Shown: one piece after another, positions 1 to 5,921 of the stretch
Layout: each line of letters begins with the position of its first letter
Numbering within the stretch: position 1 is the first letter of the stretch
NCBI GenBank assembly: GCA_018434645.1
Contig: JAHDOX010000035.1
Span: 1 to 15,899, forward strand
DNA from: Synergistales bacterium
GTDB taxonomy: Bacteria > Synergistota > Synergistia > Synergistales > Thermovirgaceae
Reading direction: 5' to 3'
Length of the DNA: 15,899 bases
Position numbers and translations under genes: made by a program
Notes under the pieces: model-generated
Told to the model about the DNA's origin: nothing
The model's input: only the letters and a program-made list of their open reading frames with translations
Database searches by the model: none

Positions 1-154
1 CACAGCAAACCACTAACGCCGATAGCACTATCGGTATATGGGCGTCGACACCAAGCGCCAATACTCCATAGCTGATGATTACCGCCGCTACAACAAACAC
101 ACCTATCGACAATCCCAAACTCGGTCTTACCTGTTCCTTTTCTTTGGCCGACAT
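1..154 (-). CDS. nhaC: Na+/H+ antiporter NhaC family, N-terminal fragment (runs off window edge)
   Basis: I translated this by hand because the gene is cut by the left edge; only the first 51 codons are visible. The start ATG (complement of 152-154) follows a near-perfect Shine-Dalgarno AAGGAGG (complement of 164-170) at 9 nt. The product begins MSAKEKEQVRPSLGLSIG, a short charged cytoplasmic leader. A hydrophobic segment (about residues 13-32) follows, then LGVDAHIPIVLSALVVCC, the start of a second one. A 'PSL' leader, a first TM helix and a GVDAHIPI-type loop are what I expect at the N-terminus of NhaC antiporters, which exchange cytoplasmic Na+ for external H+ at the inner membrane. The assignment rests on this short stretch, so another multi-TM carrier is possible. 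It faces away from the rest of the window and I see no convincing promoter for it. Confidence 0.6.
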   Translation of the reverse strand, partial: MSAKEKEQVRPSLGLSIGVFVVAAVIISYGVLALGVDAHIPIVLSALVVCC

Positions 155-237
155 TCGTATCATCCTCCTTACTTGACATGATAGTTAAACTCTATTTCTC
201 TTGACTTCCCTGTCTCTTTTCCCGCCCCCCTCCTTAC

Positions 238-628
238 CTATACGGTTTTTCGAATTCTCGTCACCCAACCAACCAGGGGCTTGCTCTTCCCGTCTTTTTT
301 CGCAAAATACTTCAATACTTCAGGAAGAGTTGAAGCAATGAAAAAGTTGTGGAAACCTCATATCTTCAAGAAAGGCAATCTTTAGTTGATGATTTTTGAT
401 TGTGAAGTTTCTGTTTGTGTAATTGATGGAATGGCTAAAACTTTTGACTGCATCGGGTGATGATGCATAAGTCCGACAGGATACGGGATACCGCTTTCTT
501 TCTTGGGCTATACAGAAGATTTGCGCCTGGAATTTCACAATATTTTCCTCCGGAAAATGCAAAATAGGGCAACTCTTCAATAAAAAACGGTCTTCTCTTT
601 TTCTTATTGAATTATACAACATTTCCAA
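238..628 (-). pseudogene. Possible decayed coding sequence
   Basis: Two overlapping minus-strand reading frames are open here. One runs 628 to 320 (102 codons) and contains FLEDMRFPQL (complement of 353-373 for FLEDMRF). The other, in a different frame, is open from 357 to a TAG at 238-240 and reads LPEVLKYFAKKDGKSKPLVG near its middle, with an amino acid mix typical of real protein. Neither has a Shine-Dalgarno or a good start. The FLEDMRF string is identical to residues 63-69 of the intact gene at 778-1188. The DNA differs there at four bases, all synonymous, which suggests past coding selection. I infer a frameshifted remnant, possibly a degraded relative of the 778 gene, but chance open frames in AT-rich DNA are not excluded. 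Confidence 0.2.
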
Positions 629-702
629 ATATATGCGATCATGCAGTTAGCGACTTCAAATAGATATTCGTTAAATAGAGTTTTCAGAATATAGCCCAGG
701 CC

Positions 703-732
703 TTGCCTGTTATTAATGTGAAGTGGTAATAT
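703..732 (+). promoter_or_regulatory. Weak candidate promoter for the 778 gene
   Basis: TTGCCT (703-708) and TAATAT (727-732) are separated by 18 nt, each matching 4 of 6 positions of the sigma-A consensus. The start codon is 45 nt downstream of the -10. The region is AT-rich, so a chance match is likely enough to keep confidence low. Confidence 0.25.
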
Positions 733-777
733 TATCTTCGGCTTTTCTCTAGAAAACCGCGAAAAGGGGACCCGTTC

Positions 778-1188
778 ATGACAGACCAGCAAAAACAGGC
801 TGTAATTCTCATGCTCGTTGAAAAGCAGGGTGAAAACCCCAACCTCTGGGGTTACGCACGTCTGCGAAAGTCGGTACTGCTACTCCAGAAGGAACAAGAT
901 GTCCCTTTGGGCTTTCCTTTCAGGCTCGAAAGGGAACGTCCGGTTTCGCCTGATTTGCAGCGTTTTCTCGAGGATATGCGTTTTAAAAAACTTCTTGTGT
1001 TCAAGGAGACCCCCCATGGATATCGCATCGTCTGCGGTGAGAAGGGCAAAAAACTCCTTGCCGAACACCGGGAAACAGTAGAGCAATACAAGGAACAGGT
1101 TACCCGGGTGTTCGATATAGTCAAGGACTTGTGCCTTACCGACCTACGCGAAGCCGCCTACGAGGCATTCCTGAGAAACCCGGAATAA
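778..1188 (+). CDS. Small protein of unknown function, possibly winged-helix (YwgA-like pattern)
   Basis: I do not recognise this 136-residue soluble protein with certainty. An ATG start follows AAAAGGGGA at 7 nt. The N-terminal half has an aliphatic helix (residues 6-14) and a leucine-rich KSVLLLQKEQ segment. A stretch PLGFPFRLERERPVSPDLQRF (about 43-63) leads into LEDMRFKKLLVFKE and a GYRI strand. Order and spacing resemble the YwgA/DUF4065-type fold, in which a Y/F-rich strand and a 'GPYS..L' helix precede a short beta wing; this is pattern resemblance only. The C-terminal third is charged and helical (KKLLAEHRETVEQYKEQV). No membrane segment, signal peptide or cysteine cluster is seen. 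It lies about 105 bp upstream of niaR on the same strand, but niaR has its own promoter, so a shared function is not implied. Confidence 0.7.
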   Translation: MTDQQKQAVILMLVEKQGENPNLWGYARLRKSVLLLQKEQDVPLGFPFRLERERPVSPDLQRFLEDMRFKKLLVFKETPHGYRIVCGEKGKKLLAEHRETVEQYKEQVTRVFDIVKDLCLTDLREAAYEAFLRNPE

Positions 1189-1232
1189 ATCCGCATTTTG
1201 CCTTGACCCCAAGGTCAGAAAGAACATGTCCC

Positions 1233-1262
1233 TTGAACATTTGCATTGAAAAATGCTAGTAT
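1233..1262 (+). promoter_or_regulatory. Candidate niaR operon promoter
   Basis: TTGAAC (1233-1238) and TAGTAT (1257-1262) are separated by 18 nt and lie about 30 nt upstream of the TTG start. The -10 sits inside the left arm of the palindrome at 1254-1274, so a repressor bound there would block RNA polymerase directly. Confidence 0.5.
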
Positions 1263-1274
1263 CTGCTACTAGCA
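1254..1274. promoter_or_regulatory. Perfect inverted repeat, probable NiaR operator (autoregulation)
   Basis: The arms TGCTAGTA (1254-1261) and TACTAGCA (1267-1274) are exact reverse complements around the 5-nt centre TCTGC. This gives a 21-bp site that overlaps the -10 and ends 19 nt before the niaR start codon. A dimeric repressor such as NiaR is the obvious ligand by position. A transcription-terminating role is unlikely, since the site precedes the gene and lacks a T tract. The same arms were not noticed elsewhere in the window. Confidence 0.6.
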
Positions 1275-1280
1275 GCTACC

Positions 1281-1286
1281 AGGAGG
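1281..1286 (+). promoter_or_regulatory. Ribosome binding site deciding the TTG start of niaR
   Basis: A perfect AGGAGG lies 7 nt before TTG at 1294. No in-frame ATG or GTG is nearby, so TTG is the start. Confidence 0.7.
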
Positions 1287-1293
1287 TGCGACA

Positions 1294-1803
1294 TTGAGAA
1301 GAGTCGATCGCCAAAAAAAAATACTTGCAATTTTGGAGGCAACGGAAGAACCCGTCAGCGGGTCAGAACTGGCAGAAATCTTTTCCATCAGCAGACAAGC
1401 TGTCGTACAAGATATCGCACAGCTGCGCAAAAGTGGTTTCCAGATTTCCGCAACCCCCCAGGGTTATCTTATGCAGAAAGGTCCTGAAAGATTCCGGAGG
1501 ATCTTCGCTGTCAGGCACGGACCCGAGGACATAATCGAGGAACTCGGAGCCGTCGTGGATTGCGGCGGACTGGTCATTGATGTCATTGTAGACCATCCGG
1601 TTTACGGGGAAATAAGGGGCAACATACACGTAAAGACAAAAGAGGACGTGACCCGATTCGTTAACCTTCTAAACAGTACGGGGCAAAGCCCGCTGCTCTG
1701 CCTGTCGAAGGGGTTTCACCTTCATACGATCGAGGCCGAACAACCTGAAGTACTGGACGCTATCGAGAAGACTCTCGAAGAAAAAGGGTTTCTCGTAACC
1801 TGA
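1294..1803 (+). CDS. niaR: Transcriptional repressor NiaR (HTH + 3H domain)
   Basis: This 169-residue protein matches the NiaR (YrxA/TM1602) architecture. Residues 1-60 form an HTH_11-type winged helix (SGSELAEIFSISRQAVVQDI). Residues about 70-168 form the 3H domain, which binds a metal and niacin. The metal-ligand candidates I can align to the Thermotoga protein are H75 and E83 (RHGPEDIIEELG) and H142 and H144 (GFHLHTIEA). A further conserved histidine, H101, lies in VDHPVYGEIRG. In characterised bacteria NiaR represses niacin uptake or NAD synthesis genes when nicotinic acid is abundant. The start is TTG after AGGAGG. The gene heads an operon with the mini-protein and symporter downstream (28-bp gap), under a promoter overlapped by a perfect palindrome, so autoregulation is likely. 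Family assignment is firm; the regulon is inferred. Confidence 0.93.
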   Translation: MRRVDRQKKILAILEATEEPVSGSELAEIFSISRQAVVQDIAQLRKSGFQISATPQGYLMQKGPERFRRIFAVRHGPEDIIEELGAVVDCGGLVIDVIVDHPVYGEIRGNIHVKTKEDVTRFVNLLNSTGQSPLLCLSKGFHLHTIEAEQPEVLDAIEKTLEEKGFLVT

Positions 1804-1831
1804 AAATCACCGAACATGAGGAGGAGTCAAA

Positions 1832-2035
1832 TTGCCTGTGCAGGAAAGGGTATGGATCTTGTCCGCCGCTTTGTTGACGGCGGCCGACATTATTTTGCCG
1901 TACATGGTTTTCGAAAAAAGTGGAGCCTGGACCTTTTGGACAGTTCTTACAGCAATAGTGCTTGCAGGTGGAATCTTTTACACCATGTCGTGGAAAGACC
2001 CTGTAACTGAAGCAAAAGGGAGAAAACATCGATGA
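1832..2035 (+). CDS. Two-TM mini-protein, probable accessory subunit of the downstream symporter
   Basis: This 67-residue membrane protein starts at TTG after GAGGAGGAG, 5 nt upstream. It has two hydrophobic segments, about residues 8-26 (ILSAALLTAADIILPYMVF) and 30-53, and a basic C-terminal tail (TEAKGRKHR) that should face the cytoplasm. Its stop overlaps the start of the symporter gene in an ATGA, so the two are probably translationally coupled. A small two-TM protein encoded just before a sodium:solute symporter is a recurring arrangement, for example YhdT with pantothenate permease PanF, and DUF3311 proteins. I infer the same partnership here but cannot assign the sequence to either family. 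Its position after niaR suggests a role in niacin or related vitamin uptake. Confidence 0.75.
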   Translation: MPVQERVWILSAALLTAADIILPYMVFEKSGAWTFWTVLTAIVLAGGIFYTMSWKDPVTEAKGRKHR

Positions 2036-3501
2036 GCAGTGTGTTTCTTCTTTCGGGAATTTTCCTCTGGTTTGCGGCCGGTACTTTTCTTTCCTGGACG
2101 GCAAGGAAAGAACTGGGAAAGGGCATGACGGAATATTTCCTTGCCAACCGTAGCGTCGGGGGCGTCCTTTCCGCCTTGACGTACAGTGCGACTACCTACA
2201 GTGCCTTCATGATGGTGGGGTTAGTAGGCCTGACCTACAAGACCGGGGTGGCAAGCCTCGGTTTCGAGCTGACTTACCTGATAGGGACGGTTTTCCTCCT
2301 GGCCTTGTTCGCTCCGAGGTATTGGTCCGCCGGCAAGCGGTTCAACCTCCTTACACCGGCTGAAATGCTTTCGTTCCGGTACGAGAGTCCTGCGGTCGGG
2401 ATCGCAGCGGCGGTCCTGTGCATCGTGATGCTGATTCCCTATGCTGCGGTACAGCTCATGGGGACGGGGTATCTTCTCGAAACCCTTTCAGGAGGGGGGA
2501 TATCTTTCCGGACAGCCACAATCATAGCTGCGTCCATGTCCTTTATCTTCTCCTGGTGGGCAGGACTTCGTTCTGTAGCTCTTACCGATGCGCTCCAGTC
2601 GGGAATCATGCTCACCGCCAGCGTCCTGCTCGCTGCTTTTGCAGGTTTTGCGCTCCTTCCCGGAGGTCCCCTGGGGTTTTCTCAAACAAACCCCGCACTT
2701 CTGGAGGTTTCATGGCCTCTTCCGATGTTTGTGGGCTTGACGCTTCCCTGGTTTTTTTTCGCGGTCACCAATCCCCAGGTAGTTCAACGCCTGTATAGCC
2801 CCAGGAGCATCGGAAGCATCCGAAAAATGATCCTCGGTTTTTCTTTTTTCGGGTTCCTGTATACACTTCTTTGCGTCTATCTGGGGTTTGCGGCGGCGGG
2901 TCTGGTACCAGGCCTTGAAGTTGCAGACAACGCCATGGCCGCCCTGTTGTCCCTCGTGCCCAAGCCGCTGGCCCTTATAGTCACCCTTAGCATAATCGCA
3001 GCGGCGGTATCGACGATGAATTCCATCATTCTTACTCTCAGTTCCATGTTCGGAAGGGATATACTGAAGGCTGCCATTCCCACGCTTGACGAGAACAGGG
3101 AAATGCTCCTAAGCAAGGCTTTCATTCCCGTTATTACCGTGGTGTGCCTGATTTTCGCCCAATACCGCTTCAACTTGATAGCCGTACTCTCTTCCATGGC
3201 ATCCGGGGGCCTTCTAATGCAGCTTCCTGCCGTTATCGGTGCCTTTTTCTGGAAGCGTTCGAGTGCCTCCGGCGCTTTCTGGAGTATCGCAACAGGCGGC
3301 GTTTTAACAGGCTCACTCTACGTGGCGGGGGCAAAGCCCCTGGGGCAATGGCCACCTGTCTGGGGGCTATTGCTTTCAGCAACTGTTTTTCTTATTGTAA
3401 GCCTGTTGACTTCTCCGCCTGCGCAGGCTGGCAGTTTCTTAAGTTCCATAAATGACGACCTTGCCGGGATTCTCTCGAAAAAGGGAAACTCCAAAGGCTG
3501 A
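2032..3501 (+). CDS. Sodium:solute symporter (SSS family), candidate niacin-related transporter
   Basis: This 489-residue polytopic protein, with about 13 hydrophobic segments, matches the SSS family (TC 2.A.21) of LeuT-fold Na+-coupled carriers. Diagnostic stretches are ADLQ-type TM5 AGLRSVALTDALQSGIM (about 177-193), NPQVVQRLYSPRS (247-259), and the sodium-site helix AAAVSTMNSIILTLSSMF (about 323-340) followed by GRDI. Typical length is 450-550, so the gene is complete. The ATG lies within the ATGA overlap with the mini-protein. Members carry proline, pantothenate, sugars, acetate, iodide and other solutes, and sequence inspection cannot set the substrate. The operon with niaR and its operator points to nicotinate, nicotinamide or a precursor. 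That is inference from context: NiaR-controlled transporters that I know of (NiaP, NiaX, NiaY) belong to other families. The stop codon directly abuts the stop of the convergent gene. Confidence 0.9.
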   Translation: MSSVFLLSGIFLWFAAGTFLSWTARKELGKGMTEYFLANRSVGGVLSALTYSATTYSAFMMVGLVGLTYKTGVASLGFELTYLIGTVFLLALFAPRYWSAGKRFNLLTPAEMLSFRYESPAVGIAAAVLCIVMLIPYAAVQLMGTGYLLETLSGGGISFRTATIIAASMSFIFSWWAGLRSVALTDALQSGIMLTASVLLAAFAGFALLPGGPLGFSQTNPALLEVSWPLPMFVGLTLPWFFFAVTNPQVVQRLYSPRSIGSIRKMILGFSFFGFLYTLLCVYLGFAAAGLVPGLEVADNAMAALLSLVPKPLALIVTLSIIAAAVSTMNSIILTLSSMFGRDILKAAIPTLDENREMLLSKAFIPVITVVCLIFAQYRFNLIAVLSSMASGGLLMQLPAVIGAFFWKRSSASGAFWSIATGGVLTGSLYVAGAKPLGQWPPVWGLLLSATVFLIVSLLTSPPAQAGSFLSSINDDLAGILSKKGNSKG

Positions 3502-4215
3502 TCAGGCGAGATCTGCCTTGAGGTAAGCCTTGGTCCAGGGACACGCCACCATGCATATTCCACATATGGTGTGTCCCAGTTTCCTCTCTTCGGAAAAGGC
3601 TTTCGCCTGGTCGTGGCAAGCCCTTATGTCTATTATTTCCTCACGTGAAAGGGAAGGGGACCATTCTCTTCCAGTAGGTGCAAAAACGGGACAGGCAAAG
3701 CGGCAACAGCTGCAACTTCCACAAAAGGACTGCTCCACGGGTTTTCCGGCCGGAAGGGGCGCATCGGTCATGACCGTGCACAATCTGACGGCCGATCCAA
3801 ATTCACGGGTTACCAGCAAGGCACATTTGCCTATCCAACCCAGGCCGGAGCGGGTGGCCGCCGTCTTGTGAGGGAATTCGGCAGAAAGGGTACTTTTGTT
3901 CCAGCTTTCCGTCGTGGGCCCCACAAGATGAGTCTCGTACCCCGTTTTTTGAATCAGGTCGCAGACATCCTGTCCCAATATTGCAAGGGCTTTGTTTACC
4001 CGGACATATTCGTCACGATAGTTTTTTGTCGGTCCTTCATATATCTCCTCCAGTACCTCGCGGTCAAGAGGGTAGGCTATAGACACGGCAACGGACCATT
4101 TTCTCGCCAGCTTTTGAGTGACTCCACGGATATCGGCAAACCCGACTTTACCCGCCCCTTTTTCGAGAAGGTGCTCCCTGATCTTTTTAGCCAACTTATC
4201 ACATGCCATTGGCAT
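3502..4215 (-). CDS. QueG-like double [4Fe-4S] cluster protein (short epoxyqueuosine-reductase homologue)
   Basis: This 237-residue protein resembles the catalytic part of epoxyqueuosine reductase QueG. Residues about 105-140 read EFPHKTAATRSGLGWIGK, and are followed by the ferredoxin-like section. Cluster ligands are C165-x2-C168-x2-C171-x3-C175-P and, for the second cluster, C200, C218-x2-C221-x3-C225-P. QueG itself is about 300-380 residues with a C-terminal extension that is missing here. The protein may therefore be a cobalamin-dependent or purely electron-transfer relative rather than the tRNA-queuosine enzyme. Start choice: the frame is open to a GTG at 4263 inside the aldolase gene, but AAGGAG at 4220-4225 favours ATG 4215 (4-nt spacing) or ATG 4209 (10 nt). 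It lies 26 bp after the aldolase stop, probably one transcript. The product should be cytoplasmic. Confidence 0.8.
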   Translation of the reverse strand: MPMACDKLAKKIREHLLEKGAGKVGFADIRGVTQKLARKWSVAVSIAYPLDREVLEEIYEGPTKNYRDEYVRVNKALAILGQDVCDLIQKTGYETHLVGPTTESWNKSTLSAEFPHKTAATRSGLGWIGKCALLVTREFGSAVRLCTVMTDAPLPAGKPVEQSFCGSCSCCRFACPVFAPTGREWSPSLSREEIIDIRACHDQAKAFSEERKLGHTICGICMVACPWTKAYLKADLA

Positions 4216-4219
4216 TTCT

Positions 4220-4225
4220 CTCCTT
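4220..4225 (-). promoter_or_regulatory. Ribosome binding site deciding the QueG-like start
   Basis: AAGGAG (complement of 4220-4225) sits between the aldolase stop (TAA at 4242-4244) and two closely spaced ATGs at 4215 and 4209. This argues against the upstream GTG at 4263, which has no such site. Confidence 0.6.
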
Positions 4226-4241
4226 CTTCTCATTTCCAGAT

Positions 4242-4895
4242 TTATTGGTTTTTCTCTTCGCACTGGCCATAGTCACGGAAAAGCCTCATCAGTTCTTCCA
4301 TTTCGGAAGCACAGAGACACCTGGGTTCTCCGGCGCATTTTGCCTTGTAGTAGATTTCCGCCAGGAATTCAGCCTTTTCGGCGGCGGAAAAGGCTTCATA
4401 CAGGTCTTTCCCCACGGCTACAAGTCCATGGTTCGCAAGGATGGCGGCTTTCCCGTTTCCTATGGATTGCACCACAGAAAGCGCCAGTTCTTTGGAACCG
4501 AAAGGTGCGTAGGGCGCGACGGGAATCCTCCCTCCGAAAGAAGCCATAAGGTAATGAAAGGGAGGAATTTCCCAACCAAGGCACGCCAAAACGGAAGTAT
4601 AAAGAGAATGAGTATGAACCACCGCCCCTGTTTCCGGCAGATGTCGATATAGTTCCAGGTGAAGAGGTACCTCGCTTGAGGGTTTTTTTCTTCCCCAGAG
4701 GATTTTACCTGCCAGCGACAGGATGACGACGTCATCCGTCGTTATTCTTTCGTAAGCCATCCCGCTCGGGGATATGGCGACAGAGCCGCCTTCGGTTCGG
4801 CAGCTCAGGTTGCCTCCCGTGCCCCTGGTCAAGCCGCTTTCAAAAAGTTTTCGACCGTACCGGACTATTTGCTCTCTTGCCTTGGGGTCATCCAT
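4242..4895 (-). CDS. Class II aldolase, L-fuculose-1-phosphate aldolase-like
   Basis: This 217-residue enzyme belongs to the zinc-dependent class II aldolase/adducin family, and its length equals that of FucA (about 215). From the chosen ATG, visible motifs are GTGGNLS (phosphate binding, about 25-31), SSEVPLHLELY with the catalytic-type glutamate (E75), HTHS with zinc ligands H94 and H96, and NHG with H156. The stretch IPPFHYLMASFGGRIPVAPY closely follows the FucA pattern. FucA-type enzymes cleave ketose-1-phosphates to dihydroxyacetone phosphate and an aldehyde. Relatives include ribulose-phosphate epimerase, methylthioribulose-phosphate dehydratase and 5-deoxyribulose-phosphate aldolases, so the substrate is open. 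Start choice: AAGGAG (complement of 4904-4909) would overlap a GTG at 4904 but lies 8 nt before ATG 4895. No kinase or isomerase for fucose is adjacent. Confidence 0.85.
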   Translation of the reverse strand: MDDPKAREQIVRYGRKLFESGLTRGTGGNLSCRTEGGSVAISPSGMAYERITTDDVVILSLAGKILWGRKKPSSEVPLHLELYRHLPETGAVVHTHSLYTSVLACLGWEIPPFHYLMASFGGRIPVAPYAPFGSKELALSVVQSIGNGKAAILANHGLVAVGKDLYEAFSAAEKAEFLAEIYYKAKCAGEPRCLCASEMEELMRLFRDYGQCEEKNQ

Positions 4896-4903
4896 TTCAC
4901 CCA

Positions 4904-4909
4904 CTCCTT
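4904..4909 (-). promoter_or_regulatory. Ribosome binding site deciding the aldolase start
   Basis: AAGGAG overlaps the upstream GTG candidate (4902-4904), which therefore cannot use it. It is 8 nt from ATG 4893-4895. Confidence 0.65.
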
Positions 4910-5009
4910 CTTGAGCTGAACTTTCCCGGGGTTTTCCTATATTATCTTCGAACCGCCTTCTCTAATGCCAGCATCGTTTCCGACTCTCCGTGAAAGTGGT
5001 ACCCTTTCA

Positions 5010-5038
5010 TTGACAGCACCCATAAGACCCTGTGTATA
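5010..5038 (+). promoter_or_regulatory. Doubtful promoter-like pair before the PhzF gene
   Basis: A perfect TTGACA (5010-5015) lies 17 nt before TGTATA (5033-5038). The -10 match is poor and overlaps the Shine-Dalgarno AGGAGG (5038-5043). Initiation from it would begin near 5045 and leave the ribosome site out of the message. Either the mRNA is effectively leaderless or the true promoter is elsewhere in 4905-5010. Confidence 0.25.
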
Positions 5039-5051
5039 GGAGGTTAAATTC

Positions 5052-5903
5052 ATGCCTGCGAAAAACAGAAGACCGGTACCCCTTTTCCAGGTCGACGCAT
5101 TCACTTCTAAACCGTTTAAAGGCAACCCGGCCGCGGTATGTCTTTTTGAAAAATTTCCAGAAGACCAACTGCTCAAGGACATCGCAGCGGAGATGAACCT
5201 CTCGGAAACTGCGTTTTTGGTTCACCGCGTCAATGACGGACCTTCGGCTACGGAGTATGAAATACGATGGTTCACTCCGACGGTCGAGGTACCCCTTTGC
5301 GGACACGCTACGCTTGCCGCATCCCACGTTATTTTCAACGAACTCCAGGAGGCTCGGGACAACATAGAGTATGCAAGCAAAAGTGGAAGACTTTCCGCAA
5401 GGCGGGAGGGAAAGGCAATAATTCTCGATTTTCCTTTAAACCCTCCCAAGGTTTGCTCATGCCCTAAAGACGTGCTCAAGGCTCTGGGGATAGACAAGTT
5501 CAATGCCGCAGCTATTTCCGAAACGGCCGAAATGCTCCTGGTAGAAGTCGAAAGCGAGGAGTTCTTGCGCTCCCTGTCACCCGATATGGGCGCCCTGGTT
5601 GAAAGCGAGAGGGAAGGTTTGCCTTTCGAGGGTGTCATAGTTACGGCTCCTTCCAAAAGTTATGACTTCGTATCCCGCTATTTCGGACCCTGGGAGGGGA
5701 TTGACGAAGACCCTGTCACAGGCTCGGCCCACACTGTCCTTGCACCGTACTGGTCACAAAAGCTTTCCAAAAATGAATTCAGGTCTTTTCAGGCCTCGAA
5801 ACGCGGAGGAGAGCTATCGCTCAGGATCAGGGGGGAAAACCGTCTCGATATAATCGGCGAAGCCTGTACGGTATTCATGGGCAAACTTTTCCCATGGCAA
5901 TAA
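5052..5903 (+). CDS. PhzF-family isomerase/epimerase-like protein
   Basis: This 283-residue protein matches the PhzF family (diaminopimelate-epimerase fold, two similar lobes), and its length is typical. The first lobe has FQVDAFTSKPFKGNPAAV (12-29) and SETAFLV, whose glutamate E52 aligns with the catalytic E45 of PhzF. RWFTPTVEVPLCGHATLAA (72-90) follows. The second lobe has GIDEDPVTGSAHTVLAPYW (217-234), the family hallmark. PhzF isomerises dihydro-3-hydroxyanthranilate in phenazine synthesis. No other phenazine genes are present, so this is one of the many family members of unknown, probably small-metabolite, function. ATG follows AGGAGG at 8 nt. The gene is divergent from the aldolase and convergent with the prolyl isomerase, with a shared terminator between, so it is probably monocistronic. 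Confidence 0.9.
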   Translation: MPAKNRRPVPLFQVDAFTSKPFKGNPAAVCLFEKFPEDQLLKDIAAEMNLSETAFLVHRVNDGPSATEYEIRWFTPTVEVPLCGHATLAASHVIFNELQEARDNIEYASKSGRLSARREGKAIILDFPLNPPKVCSCPKDVLKALGIDKFNAAAISETAEMLLVEVESEEFLRSLSPDMGALVESEREGLPFEGVIVTAPSKSYDFVSRYFGPWEGIDEDPVTGSAHTVLAPYWSQKLSKNEFRSFQASKRGGELSLRIRGENRLDIIGEACTVFMGKLFPWQ

Positions 5904-5921
5904 CCCTGCTCTGGCGATAAA

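Larger units (their letters stand above)
155..777. other. AT-rich intergenic region without a convincing intact gene
   Basis: About 620 bases separate the divergent antiporter gene and the small gene at 778. I find no tRNA, no clear riboswitch core and no strong terminator. Open frames on the minus strand are present but lack ribosome binding sites; they are described under the possible pseudogene. The right part (about 590-760) is markedly AT-rich and holds a weak promoter-like pair for the 778 gene. Confidence 0.6.

Noticed and set aside
338..385. 15-codon plus-strand frame MKKLWKPHIFKKGNL after AGGAAGAG
   Set aside because: Too short to support without conservation; lies within AT-rich DNA where short frames are common.
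730..741. 12-mer ATATTATCTTCG repeated near 4939
   Set aside because: Several exact 12-base repeats are expected by chance in a window of this size, and the flanks do not match.
604..792. 62-codon minus-strand frame overlapping the start of the 778 gene
   Set aside because: No ribosome site, cysteine-rich unbalanced composition and overlap with the promoter region of a better gene.
1201..1217. Small inverted repeat (TGACC/GGTCA) after the 778 gene
   Set aside because: Only 5 bp with a 4-nt loop and no T tract; too weak for a terminator, and not arranged as a CtsR direct repeat.
4935..4975. Minus-strand promoter for the aldolase (GATAATATAGG as -10)
   Set aside because: The -10 is plausible but no acceptable -35 lies 16-18 nt upstream.
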